DNA of 34,284 nt from assembly GCA_028291405.1 (NCBI GenBank), contig JAQGID010000202.1:1-34284 (forward strand), given 5' to 3'. Shown here piece by piece: positions 26,101 through 33,643 of this stretch; positions within the stretch are counted from its first letter, which is position 1; each line of letters opens with the position of its first letter. The translations under genes and the position numbers were made by a program. Source of the DNA: Rhodospirillales bacterium. Its GTDB lineage: Bacteria > Pseudomonadota > Alphaproteobacteria > ATCC43930 > CGMCC-115725. The notes below the pieces were generated by a model. That model had not been told where the DNA came from, ran no database searches, and worked only from the letters and a program-made list of their open reading frames with translations.

Positions 26101-26265
26101 TCCTCCCCCCTTGAGGGGGAGGTCGGCAACGAGTCAGCGTTGACGGGTGGGGGGTGGTGCCGGCCACAAGCATGTCGTTCGAGAGTCTTGGCGCGCTCCG
26201 CGTGGGTCCCCCCACCTGACCGAAGCCTGCGGCTTCAGCCATCCTCCCCCTCAAGGGGGGGAGGA
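26101..26265. repeat. MITE-like inverted-repeat element (165 bp)
   Basis: The ends are inverted copies of TCCTCCCCC-TTGAGGGGGAGG (left 26101-26122, right 26242-26265). A second, inner inverted pair lies inside: GTGGGGGG near 26148 and CCCCCCAC near 26208. No open reading frame of its own is apparent. Such elements with CCTCCCCCTTGAGGGGGAGG ends are frequent in alphaproteobacterial intergenic DNA. It separates the enoyl-CoA hydratase stop from the UDG start. Confidence 0.75.
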
Positions 26266-26288
26266 AAGGGCGAACGCGACGATGATCC

Positions 26289-27065
26289 TCAGCGGTTCTT
26301 GAAGACCGGCTTGCGCTTCTCGATGAAGGCGGCCATGCCCTCCTTCTGGTCCTTGGTCGCAAAGCAGGCGTGGAACATGCGGCGCTCGAACTTGACGCCC
26401 TCGGCGAGGGTCGTCTCGAAGGCGCGGTTGACCTCCTCCTTGATCATCATCGCGATCGGCCGCGACATGGCGGCGATCTTGCCGGCCATCTTGAGCGCCT
26501 CGTCGAGCAGCTGCTCGGCCGGGACGACCCGGCTGACGAGGCCGCTGCGCTCGGCCTCGGCGGCGTCCATCATGCGGCCGGTGAGGCAGAGGTCCATCGC
26601 CTTCGCCTTGCCGATGGCGCGGGTCATGCGCTGCGTCCCGCCGGCCCCGGGGGTAATGCCGAGCGTCACCTCGGGCTGGCCGAACTTGGCGGTCTCGGCG
26701 GCGATGATCGTGTCGCACATCATCGCGACCTCGCAGCCGCCGCCCAGGGCGAAGCCGGCGACCGCGGCGATCACCGGCTTGCGGCAGGTCGTGATGTGCT
26801 CCCACCCCTTGGTGATGAAATCCTCGAGGTAGCAGTCCATGTAGCTCTTGCCGGCCATCTCCTTGATGTCCGCCCCGGCGGCGAAGGCCTTGTCGCTGCC
26901 GGTGATCACGATGGCGCCGATCGCATCGTCTGCCTCGAGCTCGTCGAGCGCAGCCCCGAGGTCGCGCACCAGCGCGTTCGACAGCGCGTTCAGTGCCTGC
27001 GGCCGGTTCAGCGTGACGAGGCCGACGGCGCCCTTGCGCTCGAGGATGATCGTTTCATATGCCAT
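26289..27065 (-). CDS. Enoyl-CoA hydratase
   Basis: The 258-residue crotonase-fold protein closely resembles short-chain enoyl-CoA hydratases. [12 protein letters not shown] (59-70) forms the oxyanion hole, [11 protein letters not shown] carries catalytic Glu112, and [20 protein letters not shown] carries the second catalytic Glu132. It adds water to trans-2-enoyl-CoA in beta-oxidation, in the cytoplasm. In related alphaproteobacteria a similar gene is found next to mutM. It is the third gene of an apparent mutM - small exported protein - hydratase run, 33 bases downstream of the exported protein. Confidence 0.95.
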   Translation of the reverse strand: MAYETIILERKGAVGLVTLNRPQALNALSNALVRDLGAALDELEADDAIGAIVITGSDKAFAAGADIKEMAGKSYMDCYLEDFITKGWEHITTCRKPVIAAVAGFALGGGCEVAMMCDTIIAAETAKFGQPEVTLGITPGAGGTQRMTRAIGKAKAMDLCLTGRMMDAAEAERSGLVSRVVPAEQLLDEALKMAGKIAAMSRPIAMMIKEEVNRAFETTLAEGVKFERRMFHACFATKDQKEGMAAFIEKRKPVFKNR

Positions 27066-27098
27066 GGTCGTCTCCCGTGTCGGGGTGATCCCTGAAGC

Positions 27099-27455
27099 TC
27101 AGCGCGGCGAGATGCTGAAAGCGACGCGCAGGTCGCCGTCCTGTCCCTTGAAGGCGAGGCGGAGCTGCTCCTTCTCGCGGCGCCAAACGTTGCGCCCGTC
27201 GGCCGCCCAGCCGAGCTGCGGCAGGCTGGTCGCGTAGAATTTCTCGACCGCGGCACGGCTGACCGCGCCCTTCGCCTCGACCTCGACGATGCGGCCCTCT
27301 GGCTTGTCGAAGACGACCAGCGTCGCCGGATCGGTGCTCAGCCCCTTGAGCAGCGGCACGTCCTCGGTGCCGGCGAGGAAGCCGGACTGCTGCGCCGCAA
27401 GCGGCGAGGCGGCGAGCAGAGTGAAGACAAGGAGGGCAAGCACGAGGCGGAACAT
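27099..27455 (-). CDS. Small exported protein of unknown function
   Basis: The 118-residue protein starts with a signal peptide (MFRLVLALLVFTLLAASPLA, then AQQ). The mature 95 residues include a two-strand/helix pattern (RIVEVEAKGAVSRAAVEKFY, then LPQLGWAADG). No known catalytic motif or lipobox is seen; the pattern resembles small periplasmic proteins adjacent to mutM in alphaproteobacteria. It lies 13 bases after mutM and 33 before the hydratase gene, so it is probably cotranscribed with both. Confidence 0.7.
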   Translation of the reverse strand: MFRLVLALLVFTLLAASPLAAQQSGFLAGTEDVPLLKGLSTDPATLVVFDKPEGRIVEVEAKGAVSRAAVEKFYATSLPQLGWAADGRNVWRREKEQLRLAFKGQDGDLRVAFSISPR

Positions 27456-27468
27456 CGCGGGAGCCTAT

Positions 27469-28305
27469 TCAGCGCTGCCGCTTTGCACAATAGAAAGTCG
27501 AGCGGCCGGCCTGGACGATGCGCTTGATGCTGCCGCCGCAGTCGCAGCCGGGACAGGGCACGCCTTCGCGGCCGTAGACCGCCCATTGATGCTGGAAATA
27601 GCCGAGTTCGCCGGATGCCTGGACATAGTCCTTGAGACTCGACCCGCCGGCGGCGATGGCGCGGGTCAGTACCTCGCGGATCGCGGCGACGAGGCGCTCG
27701 GCGCGCTCGCCCGTCACCGTTGCGGCGAGGCGGCGCGGCGACAGGCGCGCCCCGTAGAGCGCCTCGGCGACGTAGATGTTGCCGAGACCGGCGACGATCC
27801 GCTGGTCGAGCAGCGCCGATTTGATCGGCGTTATCTTGCCGGCGAGGGCGGCGGCGAGATAGGGGCCGTTGAATTCGTTGCCGAGCGGCTCCGGCCCGAT
27901 GCCGGCGAGCAGCGGATGCGCCGCCAACCCCTCCTCCGTCGTGTAGTCGAGAAGGCCGAAGCGCCGTGCGTCGTTGAAGCGGACGATGGCGCCGGTATCC
28001 ATGGTGAAGACGACATGGTCGTGGCGCTCCGGCGGGATCGGAGCGGCGCCCGGCGGCAAGACGACCATCCGCCCGGCCATGCCGAGATGCGCGATGACGA
28101 CGCCGCCATCGTCGAGATGGATCAGGATGTACTTGGCCCGCCGCGCCACGCGTTCGACGCGGCGGCCCTCGACGAGCCCGACCAGCCCCTTGGGCATCGG
28201 CACCCGCAGATCGGGCCGGTTGAGCTGCAGCCGCGCGATGCGGTTGCCGTCCATGTGCAGGGCCAGGCCGCGGCACACGGTTTCGACCTCGGGGAGTTCG
28301 GGCAT
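27469..28305 (-). CDS. mutM: Formamidopyrimidine-DNA glycosylase (Fpg/MutM)
   Basis: The 278-residue protein removes oxidised purines such as 8-oxoguanine and nicks the site by beta,delta-elimination. MPELPEVETV provides catalytic Pro2 and Glu3, and RRAKYILIHLDDGG the Lys58 that contacts the lesion. The helix-two-turn-helix and a C-terminal zinc-finger region follow. The finger is odd: CPGCDCGG (Cys251, 254, 256) and FYCAKRQR, where the fourth ligand expected at position 276 is Arg and an extra Cys sits on the other side. The frame runs on to 28380, but the ATG at 28305 is the true start because Pro2 must be exposed. The divergent ubiE gene and a palindromic repeat lie upstream. Confidence 0.95.
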   Translation of the reverse strand: MPELPEVETVCRGLALHMDGNRIARLQLNRPDLRVPMPKGLVGLVEGRRVERVARRAKYILIHLDDGGVVIAHLGMAGRMVVLPPGAAPIPPERHDHVVFTMDTGAIVRFNDARRFGLLDYTTEEGLAAHPLLAGIGPEPLGNEFNGPYLAAALAGKITPIKSALLDQRIVAGLGNIYVAEALYGARLSPRRLAATVTGERAERLVAAIREVLTRAIAAGGSSLKDYVQASGELGYFQHQWAVYGREGVPCPGCDCGGSIKRIVQAGRSTFYCAKRQR

Positions 28306-28452
28306 CGCTTGGCTGGTTGGTGGCGGGGTTGGTAGCGCTTGGGAAACCGAGACTGTATGTTGCACCACATGACCGACCACGACACAAGCGCCGGCGAGAG
28401 GAGGGGCCTACCGTTGATGTGCAGTTCCCTTCCCGGCCCCGCCGTAGCCGTC

Positions 28453-28526
28453 TTCCCCGCGAACGCGGGGACCCATCGTGACGATATCGCGTGGGCGGAC
28501 GAATGGGTCCCCGCGTTCGCGGGGAA
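28453..28526. repeat. Palindromic element with CCCCGCGAACGCGGGG arms
   Basis: Two perfect 24-base inverted arms (28453-28476 and 28503-28526) surround a 26-base loop. Each arm contains its own palindrome, CCCCGCGAACGCGGGG, followed by ACCCAT. It lies between mutM and ubiE, ending 24 bases before the ubiE start. The element is known as an abundant intergenic repeat in alphaproteobacteria. Its hairpin would be in the ubiE leader. Confidence 0.9.
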
Positions 28527-28550
28527 ACCGACTGGGGGAAGAGCGGTGCG

Positions 28551-29315
28551 ATGACGGCGGGAAAACACGACACCGAGGACACCGCCGATTTCGGCTTCCG
28601 CCGCGTCCACCCCGCGGCGAAGCCGGGGCTGGTGCGCGACGTCTTCGAGAGCGTCGCCGCGCGCTATGACTTGATGAACGATCTGATGAGCGGCGGTATC
28701 CACCGGCTGTGGAAGCAGGAGTTCATCGACCGGCTGGCGCCGCGCGCGGGCGAGACGATCCTCGACGTCGCCGGCGGCACCGGCGACATCGCCGCCGGCA
28801 TCGTCGCGCGGCGGGGCATCGAAGGCTCGGTCATCGTCTGCGACCTGACGCAGGCCATGCTCGAGGCGGGGCGCGACCGGATGATCGACGGCGGCGTGCT
28901 GCACGGCATCGAGTGGGTGCGTGGCGATGCCGAGCACCTGCCGATCAAATCCTCCAGCGTCGATGCCTATACGATCGCTTTCGGCCTGCGCAACGTCACC
29001 CATATCGACGCCGCCCTCGCCGAGGCGCGGCGCGTCCTCAAGCCGGGCGGCCGCTTCTTCTGCCTCGAGTTCAGCCGGGTCGACCAGAAGATCCTGGCGC
29101 GGCTCTACGACCTCTTCTCGTTCCAGGTCCTGCCGCGGCTCGGCCAGCTCGTCGCCGGCGACCGCGACTCGTACCAGTATCTGGTCGAGAGCATCCGCCG
29201 CTTCCCGCCGCAGGACGAGCTCGTGCGGCGCATGGCCGAGGCGGGGCTCGAGCGGCCGCGCTTCCGCAATCTGAGCGGCGGCATCGCCGCGATCCATTCG
29301 GCCTGGCGTCTGTGA
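28551..29315 (+). CDS. ubiE: Demethylmenaquinone/2-polyprenyl-6-methoxy-1,4-benzoquinol methylase (UbiE)
   Basis: The 254-residue class I SAM methyltransferase has the UbiE signature FESVAARYDLMNDLMS (32-47), the SAM loop DVAGGTGDIA (72-81), GDAEHLPI, FGLRNVT and FCLEFS. It C-methylates the benzoquinone ring in ubiquinone synthesis (and menaquinone where made), at the inner membrane. The ATG at 28551 has GGGGGAAGAG upstream; the frame opens at 28491 within the palindromic repeat and that part is not coding. It stands 22 bases before ubiB, so the two form the usual ubiquinone operon. Confidence 0.96.
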   Translation: MTAGKHDTEDTADFGFRRVHPAAKPGLVRDVFESVAARYDLMNDLMSGGIHRLWKQEFIDRLAPRAGETILDVAGGTGDIAAGIVARRGIEGSVIVCDLTQAMLEAGRDRMIDGGVLHGIEWVRGDAEHLPIKSSSVDAYTIAFGLRNVTHIDAALAEARRVLKPGGRFFCLEFSRVDQKILARLYDLFSFQVLPRLGQLVAGDRDSYQYLVESIRRFPPQDELVRRMAEAGLERPRFRNLSGGIAAIHSAWRL

Positions 29316-29337
29316 AGAAGGCAGGCCCGGCAGGCTG

Positions 29338-30900
29338 ATGATCGCCGCCCTGCGCGCCGCGCGCAATCTGACGCGGCTCATCCAGATCGGCCTGATCCTG
29401 GCGCGTCACGACGCGCTGTTCCTGCTCGATCGCGTGACGCTGCTGCTGCCGCTGCTGACCTTCCTCCGGCTGTTCCGCTCACGCGATCCGAAACTCCTGG
29501 CGGCCCGGCCGGGGCAGCGGCTGGCGAGGGCGCTCCAGACGCTGGGGCCCAGCTTCATCAAGCTGGGTCAGCTGCTCTCGACCCGCGCCGATCTCCTCGG
29601 CGAGGATTTCGCCCGCGACCTCTCGGAGCTGCAGGACCGGCTGCCGCCCTTTCCGAGCGACATCGCCCGCGAGATCATCGAGCGCGAGCTCGAGCGGCCG
29701 ATCGCGATCCTCTATGCCCAGTTCGACGACGTGCCGGTCGCCGCCGCCTCGATCGCGCAGGTCCATTTCGCGGTCACCGCCGAGGGCGTGCCGGTCGCCG
29801 TCAAGATCCTGCGGCCCGGCATCGAGATCGCCTTCGCCCGCGACCTCAACCTCTTCTTCTGGCTGGCGGCGCTGATCGAGCGGCGGCAGCCCGCGCTGCG
29901 CCGCCTCAAGCCCTACGAGGTCGTCCGCACCCTGGCCGACACCGTCCGCACCGAGATGGATCTGCGGCTCGAGGCGGCCGCCGCCTCCGAGCTCGGCGAG
30001 AATTTCGCCGGCGATCCCGACTTCCACGTGCCGGTCGTCGACTGGCCGCGCACCAGCCAGCGCGTGCTGACGCTGGAGCGCATCGTCGGCGCCCGCATCG
30101 ACGACCGCGACGCGCTGGTCGTCGCCGGCCACGACCTCGAGGCGATCCTTAGCAAAGCCGCCGCCGGGTTCTTCAACCAGGTCTTCCGCGACGGGTTCTT
30201 CCACGCCGATCTCCACCCGGGCAACATGTTCGTCGATTCCGAGGGCGCTATCGCGGTCGTCGATTTCGGCATCATGGGGCGGCTCGATCGCAAGACGCGC
30301 TATTATCTCGCCGACATGCTGCTGGGCTTCCTCTCGGGCAACTATCGGCAGGTCGCGCAGGTCCATTTCGAGGCCGGCTACGTGCCGGAACGGCAGTCGA
30401 TCGACGAGTTCACCCAGGCCTGCCGCGCGATCGGCGAGCCGATCCTCGAGCGCTCGATGAACGAGATCTCGCTGGCGCGGCTGCTCGCGCAGCTGTTCCG
30501 CGTCACCGAGCAATTCGAGATGGAGACGCAGCCGCAGCTCCTCCTGCTGCAGAAGACGATGGTGCTGGCCGAAGGCGTCGGGCGCAGCCTGGCGCCGGGG
30601 GTCAATATGTGGACGCTGTCGCGGCCGCTCATCGAGGAGTGGATGCGCGCCAACCGCGGCCCGGAAGCGCGTATCATCGACGCGGCCGAGGAGGCCGGCC
30701 GCCTGCTCGAGCGCCTGCCCCAATTGGTCCGCGAGGTCGAGCGCGCGGCCCGGCAATTCACCGAGAACGGCATCCGCCTCGATCCGCTCTCGATCGAGGT
30801 AATGCTGCGCCGCGCCGAGGATGCCAGCCACCCGTTGGCGCTGCCGCTGTGGCTCGCCCTCGCCTCGCTGATCGCGATCGCGGTCAGGCTGTGGTGGTAG
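29338..30900 (+). CDS. ubiB: UbiB, ABC1/ADCK-family atypical kinase for ubiquinone synthesis
   Basis: The 520-residue protein has all UbiB hallmarks: KLGQ (75-78) in FIKLGQLLSTRADLL, the Ala-rich loop AAAS (135-138) with SIAQVH, Lys156 in VAVKILRPG, the catalytic HADLHPGN (289-296), the metal-binding DFG (309-311), and C-terminal hydrophobic spans (PLALPLWLALASLIAIAV). It is an ATPase or kinase-like protein required for ubiquinone synthesis and lipid extraction, at the inner membrane. It follows ubiE by 22 bases. Its last 17 bases overlap the convergent flavin monooxygenase stop region at 30884-30900. Confidence 0.97.
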   Translation: MIAALRAARNLTRLIQIGLILARHDALFLLDRVTLLLPLLTFLRLFRSRDPKLLAARPGQRLARALQTLGPSFIKLGQLLSTRADLLGEDFARDLSELQDRLPPFPSDIAREIIERELERPIAILYAQFDDVPVAAASIAQVHFAVTAEGVPVAVKILRPGIEIAFARDLNLFFWLAALIERRQPALRRLKPYEVVRTLADTVRTEMDLRLEAAAASELGENFAGDPDFHVPVVDWPRTSQRVLTLERIVGARIDDRDALVVAGHDLEAILSKAAAGFFNQVFRDGFFHADLHPGNMFVDSEGAIAVVDFGIMGRLDRKTRYYLADMLLGFLSGNYRQVAQVHFEAGYVPERQSIDEFTQACRAIGEPILERSMNEISLARLLAQLFRVTEQFEMETQPQLLLLQKTMVLAEGVGRSLAPGVNMWTLSRPLIEEWMRANRGPEARIIDAAEEAGRLLERLPQLVREVERAARQFTENGIRLDPLSIEVMLRRAEDASHPLALPLWLALASLIAIAVRLWW

Positions 30901-32212
30901 CAGCCCAGCGGTTGACCGGCATCGGCAGGCCGAGGTTCGCGCGCAGCGTCGTTCCCTCGTATTCGGTGCGGAAGAGTTTCCGCTTCTGCAGCTCCGGGAT
31001 GACGTAATCGACGAAATCGTGCAGCTCGGCCGGGAAGGTCGCGGGCATGATGTTGAAGCCGTCGGCCGCGCCGGAGCGGTACCAGTGCTCGAGCGAATCG
31101 GCGATCGATTGCGGCGTGCCGCAGAGCACGCGGTGGCCGCGAACACCGGTCACCCGCTGCGCCACCTGGCGGATCGACAGACCTTCGCGCCGGGCGAGGT
31201 CGCGGATGACCTTCTGGCGCCCCTGCTCGGTATTCGCCAGCGGCGCCTCGGGGAGCGGGCCGTCGAGCGGGAATGAGGAAAGCTCCATGCCGAAGAAGGC
31301 GGATAGCGTCTTGACGCCGAGCTCCGGATGGATCAGCGCCTGCAGCTTCTCGTGCTTCGCCTCGGCCTCCGCCATGGTGCTGCCGACCACCGGCATGACG
31401 CCCGGCATGATCTTGATGTCGTCGCGCGATCGTCCGCAAGCGACCGCCCGTCGCTTGACGTCGGCGTAGAAGTCGCGCGCGTCGCCGAGATCCTGCTGCA
31501 CCGTGAAGATGATCTCGGCGGTCGCCGCGGCGAGCTCGCGGCCGGCCTCCGACTGCCCGGCCTGGACGATGACCGGCCGCCCCTGCGGCGAGCGCTTCAC
31601 CGTCAGGGGCCCGCGCACCGAGAAGTATTTTCCCTTGTGATTGAGGTGATGCAGCTTCGCCGGGTCGAAATAGAGTCCTCGCTCCTTGTCGGCGACGATC
31701 GCATCGTCCTCCCAGCTGTCCCAGAGGCCGAGCACGACCTCGGCAAACTCGGCCGCACGCTCGTAGCGGTCGGCATGCGCCGCATGCGCATCGCGGCTGA
31801 AGTTATAGGCCTCCGCCGCGGCCGCGGAGGTCACGAGGTTCCAGCCGACGCGGCCGCCGCTGAGCTGGTCGAGCGAGGCGAAGAACCGCGCGACGTGATA
31901 GGGCTCGTTGTAGGTCGTGGTCGCCGTCGAGACGAGACCGATATGCGTCGTGACGGCGGCGAGCGCGCCGAGCAGCGTCAGCGGCTCGAGCCGCAAGGCG
32001 CCGGTCGTCCGTTTCCAGACGTCGATGTCGTCCGGGCCGAAGGTCGCCTGGGTATCGGCATTGAACAAGAGATCGAAACGCGCCCGCTCGGCAATGCGGG
32101 CGGTCTCGACGTAATGGGCGAGGCTCTGCGGTCCATCGACCGCGACGCCGGGATCCCGCCAGGCGGCGATGTGATGGCCGCCGCCTTGCAGGAAGAGACC
32201 GAGCTTCATCAT
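30884..32212 (-). CDS. LLM-class flavin-dependent monooxygenase (NtaA/SnaA/DszA type)
   Basis: The 442-residue protein is a bacterial luciferase-like flavin monooxygenase of the NtaA/SnaA/DszA group: KLGLFLQGGGHHIAAWR at the start, ARIAERARFDLLFNADTQ, TTHIGLVSTATTTYNEPYH, LSGGRVGWNLVTS, and the strong GRPVIVQAGQSEAGRELAA. It would use reduced FMN from a partner reductase to oxidise a small substrate such as an aminopolycarboxylate, sulfonate or aromatic sulfide. No reductase is seen in the window. It lies 30 bases downstream of the MFS transporter and is probably the last gene of the amidohydrolase-MFS-monooxygenase operon, suggesting uptake and oxidation of one compound. Its 3' end overlaps ubiB by 17 bases. 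Confidence 0.92.
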   Translation of the reverse strand: MMKLGLFLQGGGHHIAAWRDPGVAVDGPQSLAHYVETARIAERARFDLLFNADTQATFGPDDIDVWKRTTGALRLEPLTLLGALAAVTTHIGLVSTATTTYNEPYHVARFFASLDQLSGGRVGWNLVTSAAAAEAYNFSRDAHAAHADRYERAAEFAEVVLGLWDSWEDDAIVADKERGLYFDPAKLHHLNHKGKYFSVRGPLTVKRSPQGRPVIVQAGQSEAGRELAAATAEIIFTVQQDLGDARDFYADVKRRAVACGRSRDDIKIMPGVMPVVGSTMAEAEAKHEKLQALIHPELGVKTLSAFFGMELSSFPLDGPLPEAPLANTEQGRQKVIRDLARREGLSIRQVAQRVTGVRGHRVLCGTPQSIADSLEHWYRSGAADGFNIMPATFPAELHDFVDYVIPELQKRKLFRTEYEGTTLRANLGLPMPVNRWAATTTA

Positions 32213-32242
32213 GCCGGGCAGCTTATCACGCCCGACCGGTCA

Positions 32243-33643
32243 TCAGGGCGAGATCTCCTCGAGCGCCTTGCCGCTGGTTTCCGTGCCGAAGATCAGCACC
32301 ACCAGAGCGCCGATGAACCCCGCCGTGGCGAAGACGAGGAAGATGAGGTCGACCTGATGCGTCGTCGCGAGCAGCCAGCCGACGAGCGGCGGCCCGATCA
32401 TCGAGCCGGCGCGCGCCCAGGAGCTGGCGGCGCCGGTGCCGAGGGCGCGCATGCGCGTCGGATAGATCTCTGGCGTGTAGGTCCAGAGCGAGAGCTGCGC
32501 CGCCGCGACGCAGGCCGAGGCGATGGCCGCCAGCAGCATGACGGTCATCGCCGAGGGCTGGTTGAGCGCCCAGAGCGCGAAGAGCGGCAGGCCGCCGAGG
32601 ACGAAGGACAGGATGAACACCGGCTTGCGTCCGAGCCGGTCGATGACGAGGGCGGCGACGATCCCGACGAAGAGCCCGCCGGTATTGCCGAGCACGCTGT
32701 AACGCAACGAGTCCTGGACCGACATGTGATAGACGGTAGTGAAGAGCGACGGCAGCCAGACCAGCAAGCCGTAGCCGATCATCGACGAGCAGAACCACAT
32801 CACCCAGACGCAGAAGGTGCGGCGCCTGTAGATGCCCTGGAACAACTCGGCGATGCGGGCCGCGGGCGGGGCCACGAGCGACGGCGGCACGGCGCCGAGC
32901 GGCGGCGGCGTCGTGCTGCCGAATATCTTCTTCTCGAGCCGCGTCAGGATCGTGTCGGCCTCGCGCAGTCGGCCGTGCCGCGCCAGCCAGCGCGGCGATT
33001 CCGGGACGGCGCGCTGGATGACGATCATCAGCAGCGCCGGCAGCGCGCCGATCACGAAGATCCACTGCCAGCCGAGATGCGGCACGATCCAGACGCTGCC
33101 GAGCGACGCGGCCAGGAAGCCCACCGGATAGATGATCTGGTAGAGCAGCACGAAGCGGCCGCGCCGATGCGTCTTGGCGATCTCGTTGATATAGGTCGCC
33201 GCGACCGGGATCTCGCCGCCGATGCCGAGACCCTGGATGAAGCGGAAGACGACGAGCGCCGAGTAGCTGCCGGCGAAGGCGCAGGCGAGGCCGAAGGCCG
33301 AGATGATCAGGATCGTCAGGTTGAGCGCGAAGATCCGCCCGTAGCGCTCGCCGACCCAGCCGAAGCAGGCGGAGCCGAAGAACTGCCCGACGAAGCCGCT
33401 CGACAGCAGCAGCCCGATCTCGCCGGGCGTCAGGTGCCACATGCCGATCAGCACCGGCAGGACGAAGGCGATGGCGACGGCATCGTAGGCGTCGAAGAAG
33501 GTGCAGGTGCCGAGGACGACCCGCACGAAGCGATGCCATCCCGAGACGGGCAGGCGTTCGATCCGGGCGACGATCGTCTCGTAGCTCTCGCCGCCGGCGT
33601 GGTCGGCGATCGCGTCGTAGCTCACTACCACCACATCCGTCAT
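32243..33643 (-). CDS. MFS transporter (aromatic acid/metabolite:H+ symporter type)
   Basis: The 466-residue protein has twelve predicted membrane spans. FFDAYDAVAIAFVLPVLIG (49-67) in TM1 has the acidic residues of the AAHS/MHS group. GWVGERYGR at 95-103 is a form of motif A, RFIQGLGIGGEIPVAATYI follows in TM4-5, and VIDRLGRKPVF is the matching loop in the second half. It would import an organic acid or related solute with protons. It overlaps the amidohydrolase stop by four bases (ATGA), showing translational coupling. The operon with the flavin monooxygenase and amidohydrolase points to a degradable acid or lactone-type substrate, not identified. Confidence 0.92.
   Translation of the reverse strand: MTDVVVVSYDAIADHAGGESYETIVARIERLPVSGWHRFVRVVLGTCTFFDAYDAVAIAFVLPVLIGMWHLTPGEIGLLLSSGFVGQFFGSACFGWVGERYGRIFALNLTILIISAFGLACAFAGSYSALVVFRFIQGLGIGGEIPVAATYINEIAKTHRRGRFVLLYQIIYPVGFLAASLGSVWIVPHLGWQWIFVIGALPALLMIVIQRAVPESPRWLARHGRLREADTILTRLEKKIFGSTTPPPLGAVPPSLVAPPAARIAELFQGIYRRRTFCVWVMWFCSSMIGYGLLVWLPSLFTTVYHMSVQDSLRYSVLGNTGGLFVGIVAALVIDRLGRKPVFILSFVLGGLPLFALWALNQPSAMTVMLLAAIASACVAAAQLSLWTYTPEIYPTRMRALGTGAASSWARAGSMIGPPLVGWLLATTHQVDLIFLVFATAGFIGALVVLIFGTETSGKALEEISP

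Noticed and set aside
29479-31146. Minus-strand open frame of 555 codons across ubiB
   Set aside because: Antisense of ubiB, which has all kinase-like motifs; low-complexity Arg/Leu/Glu shadow.
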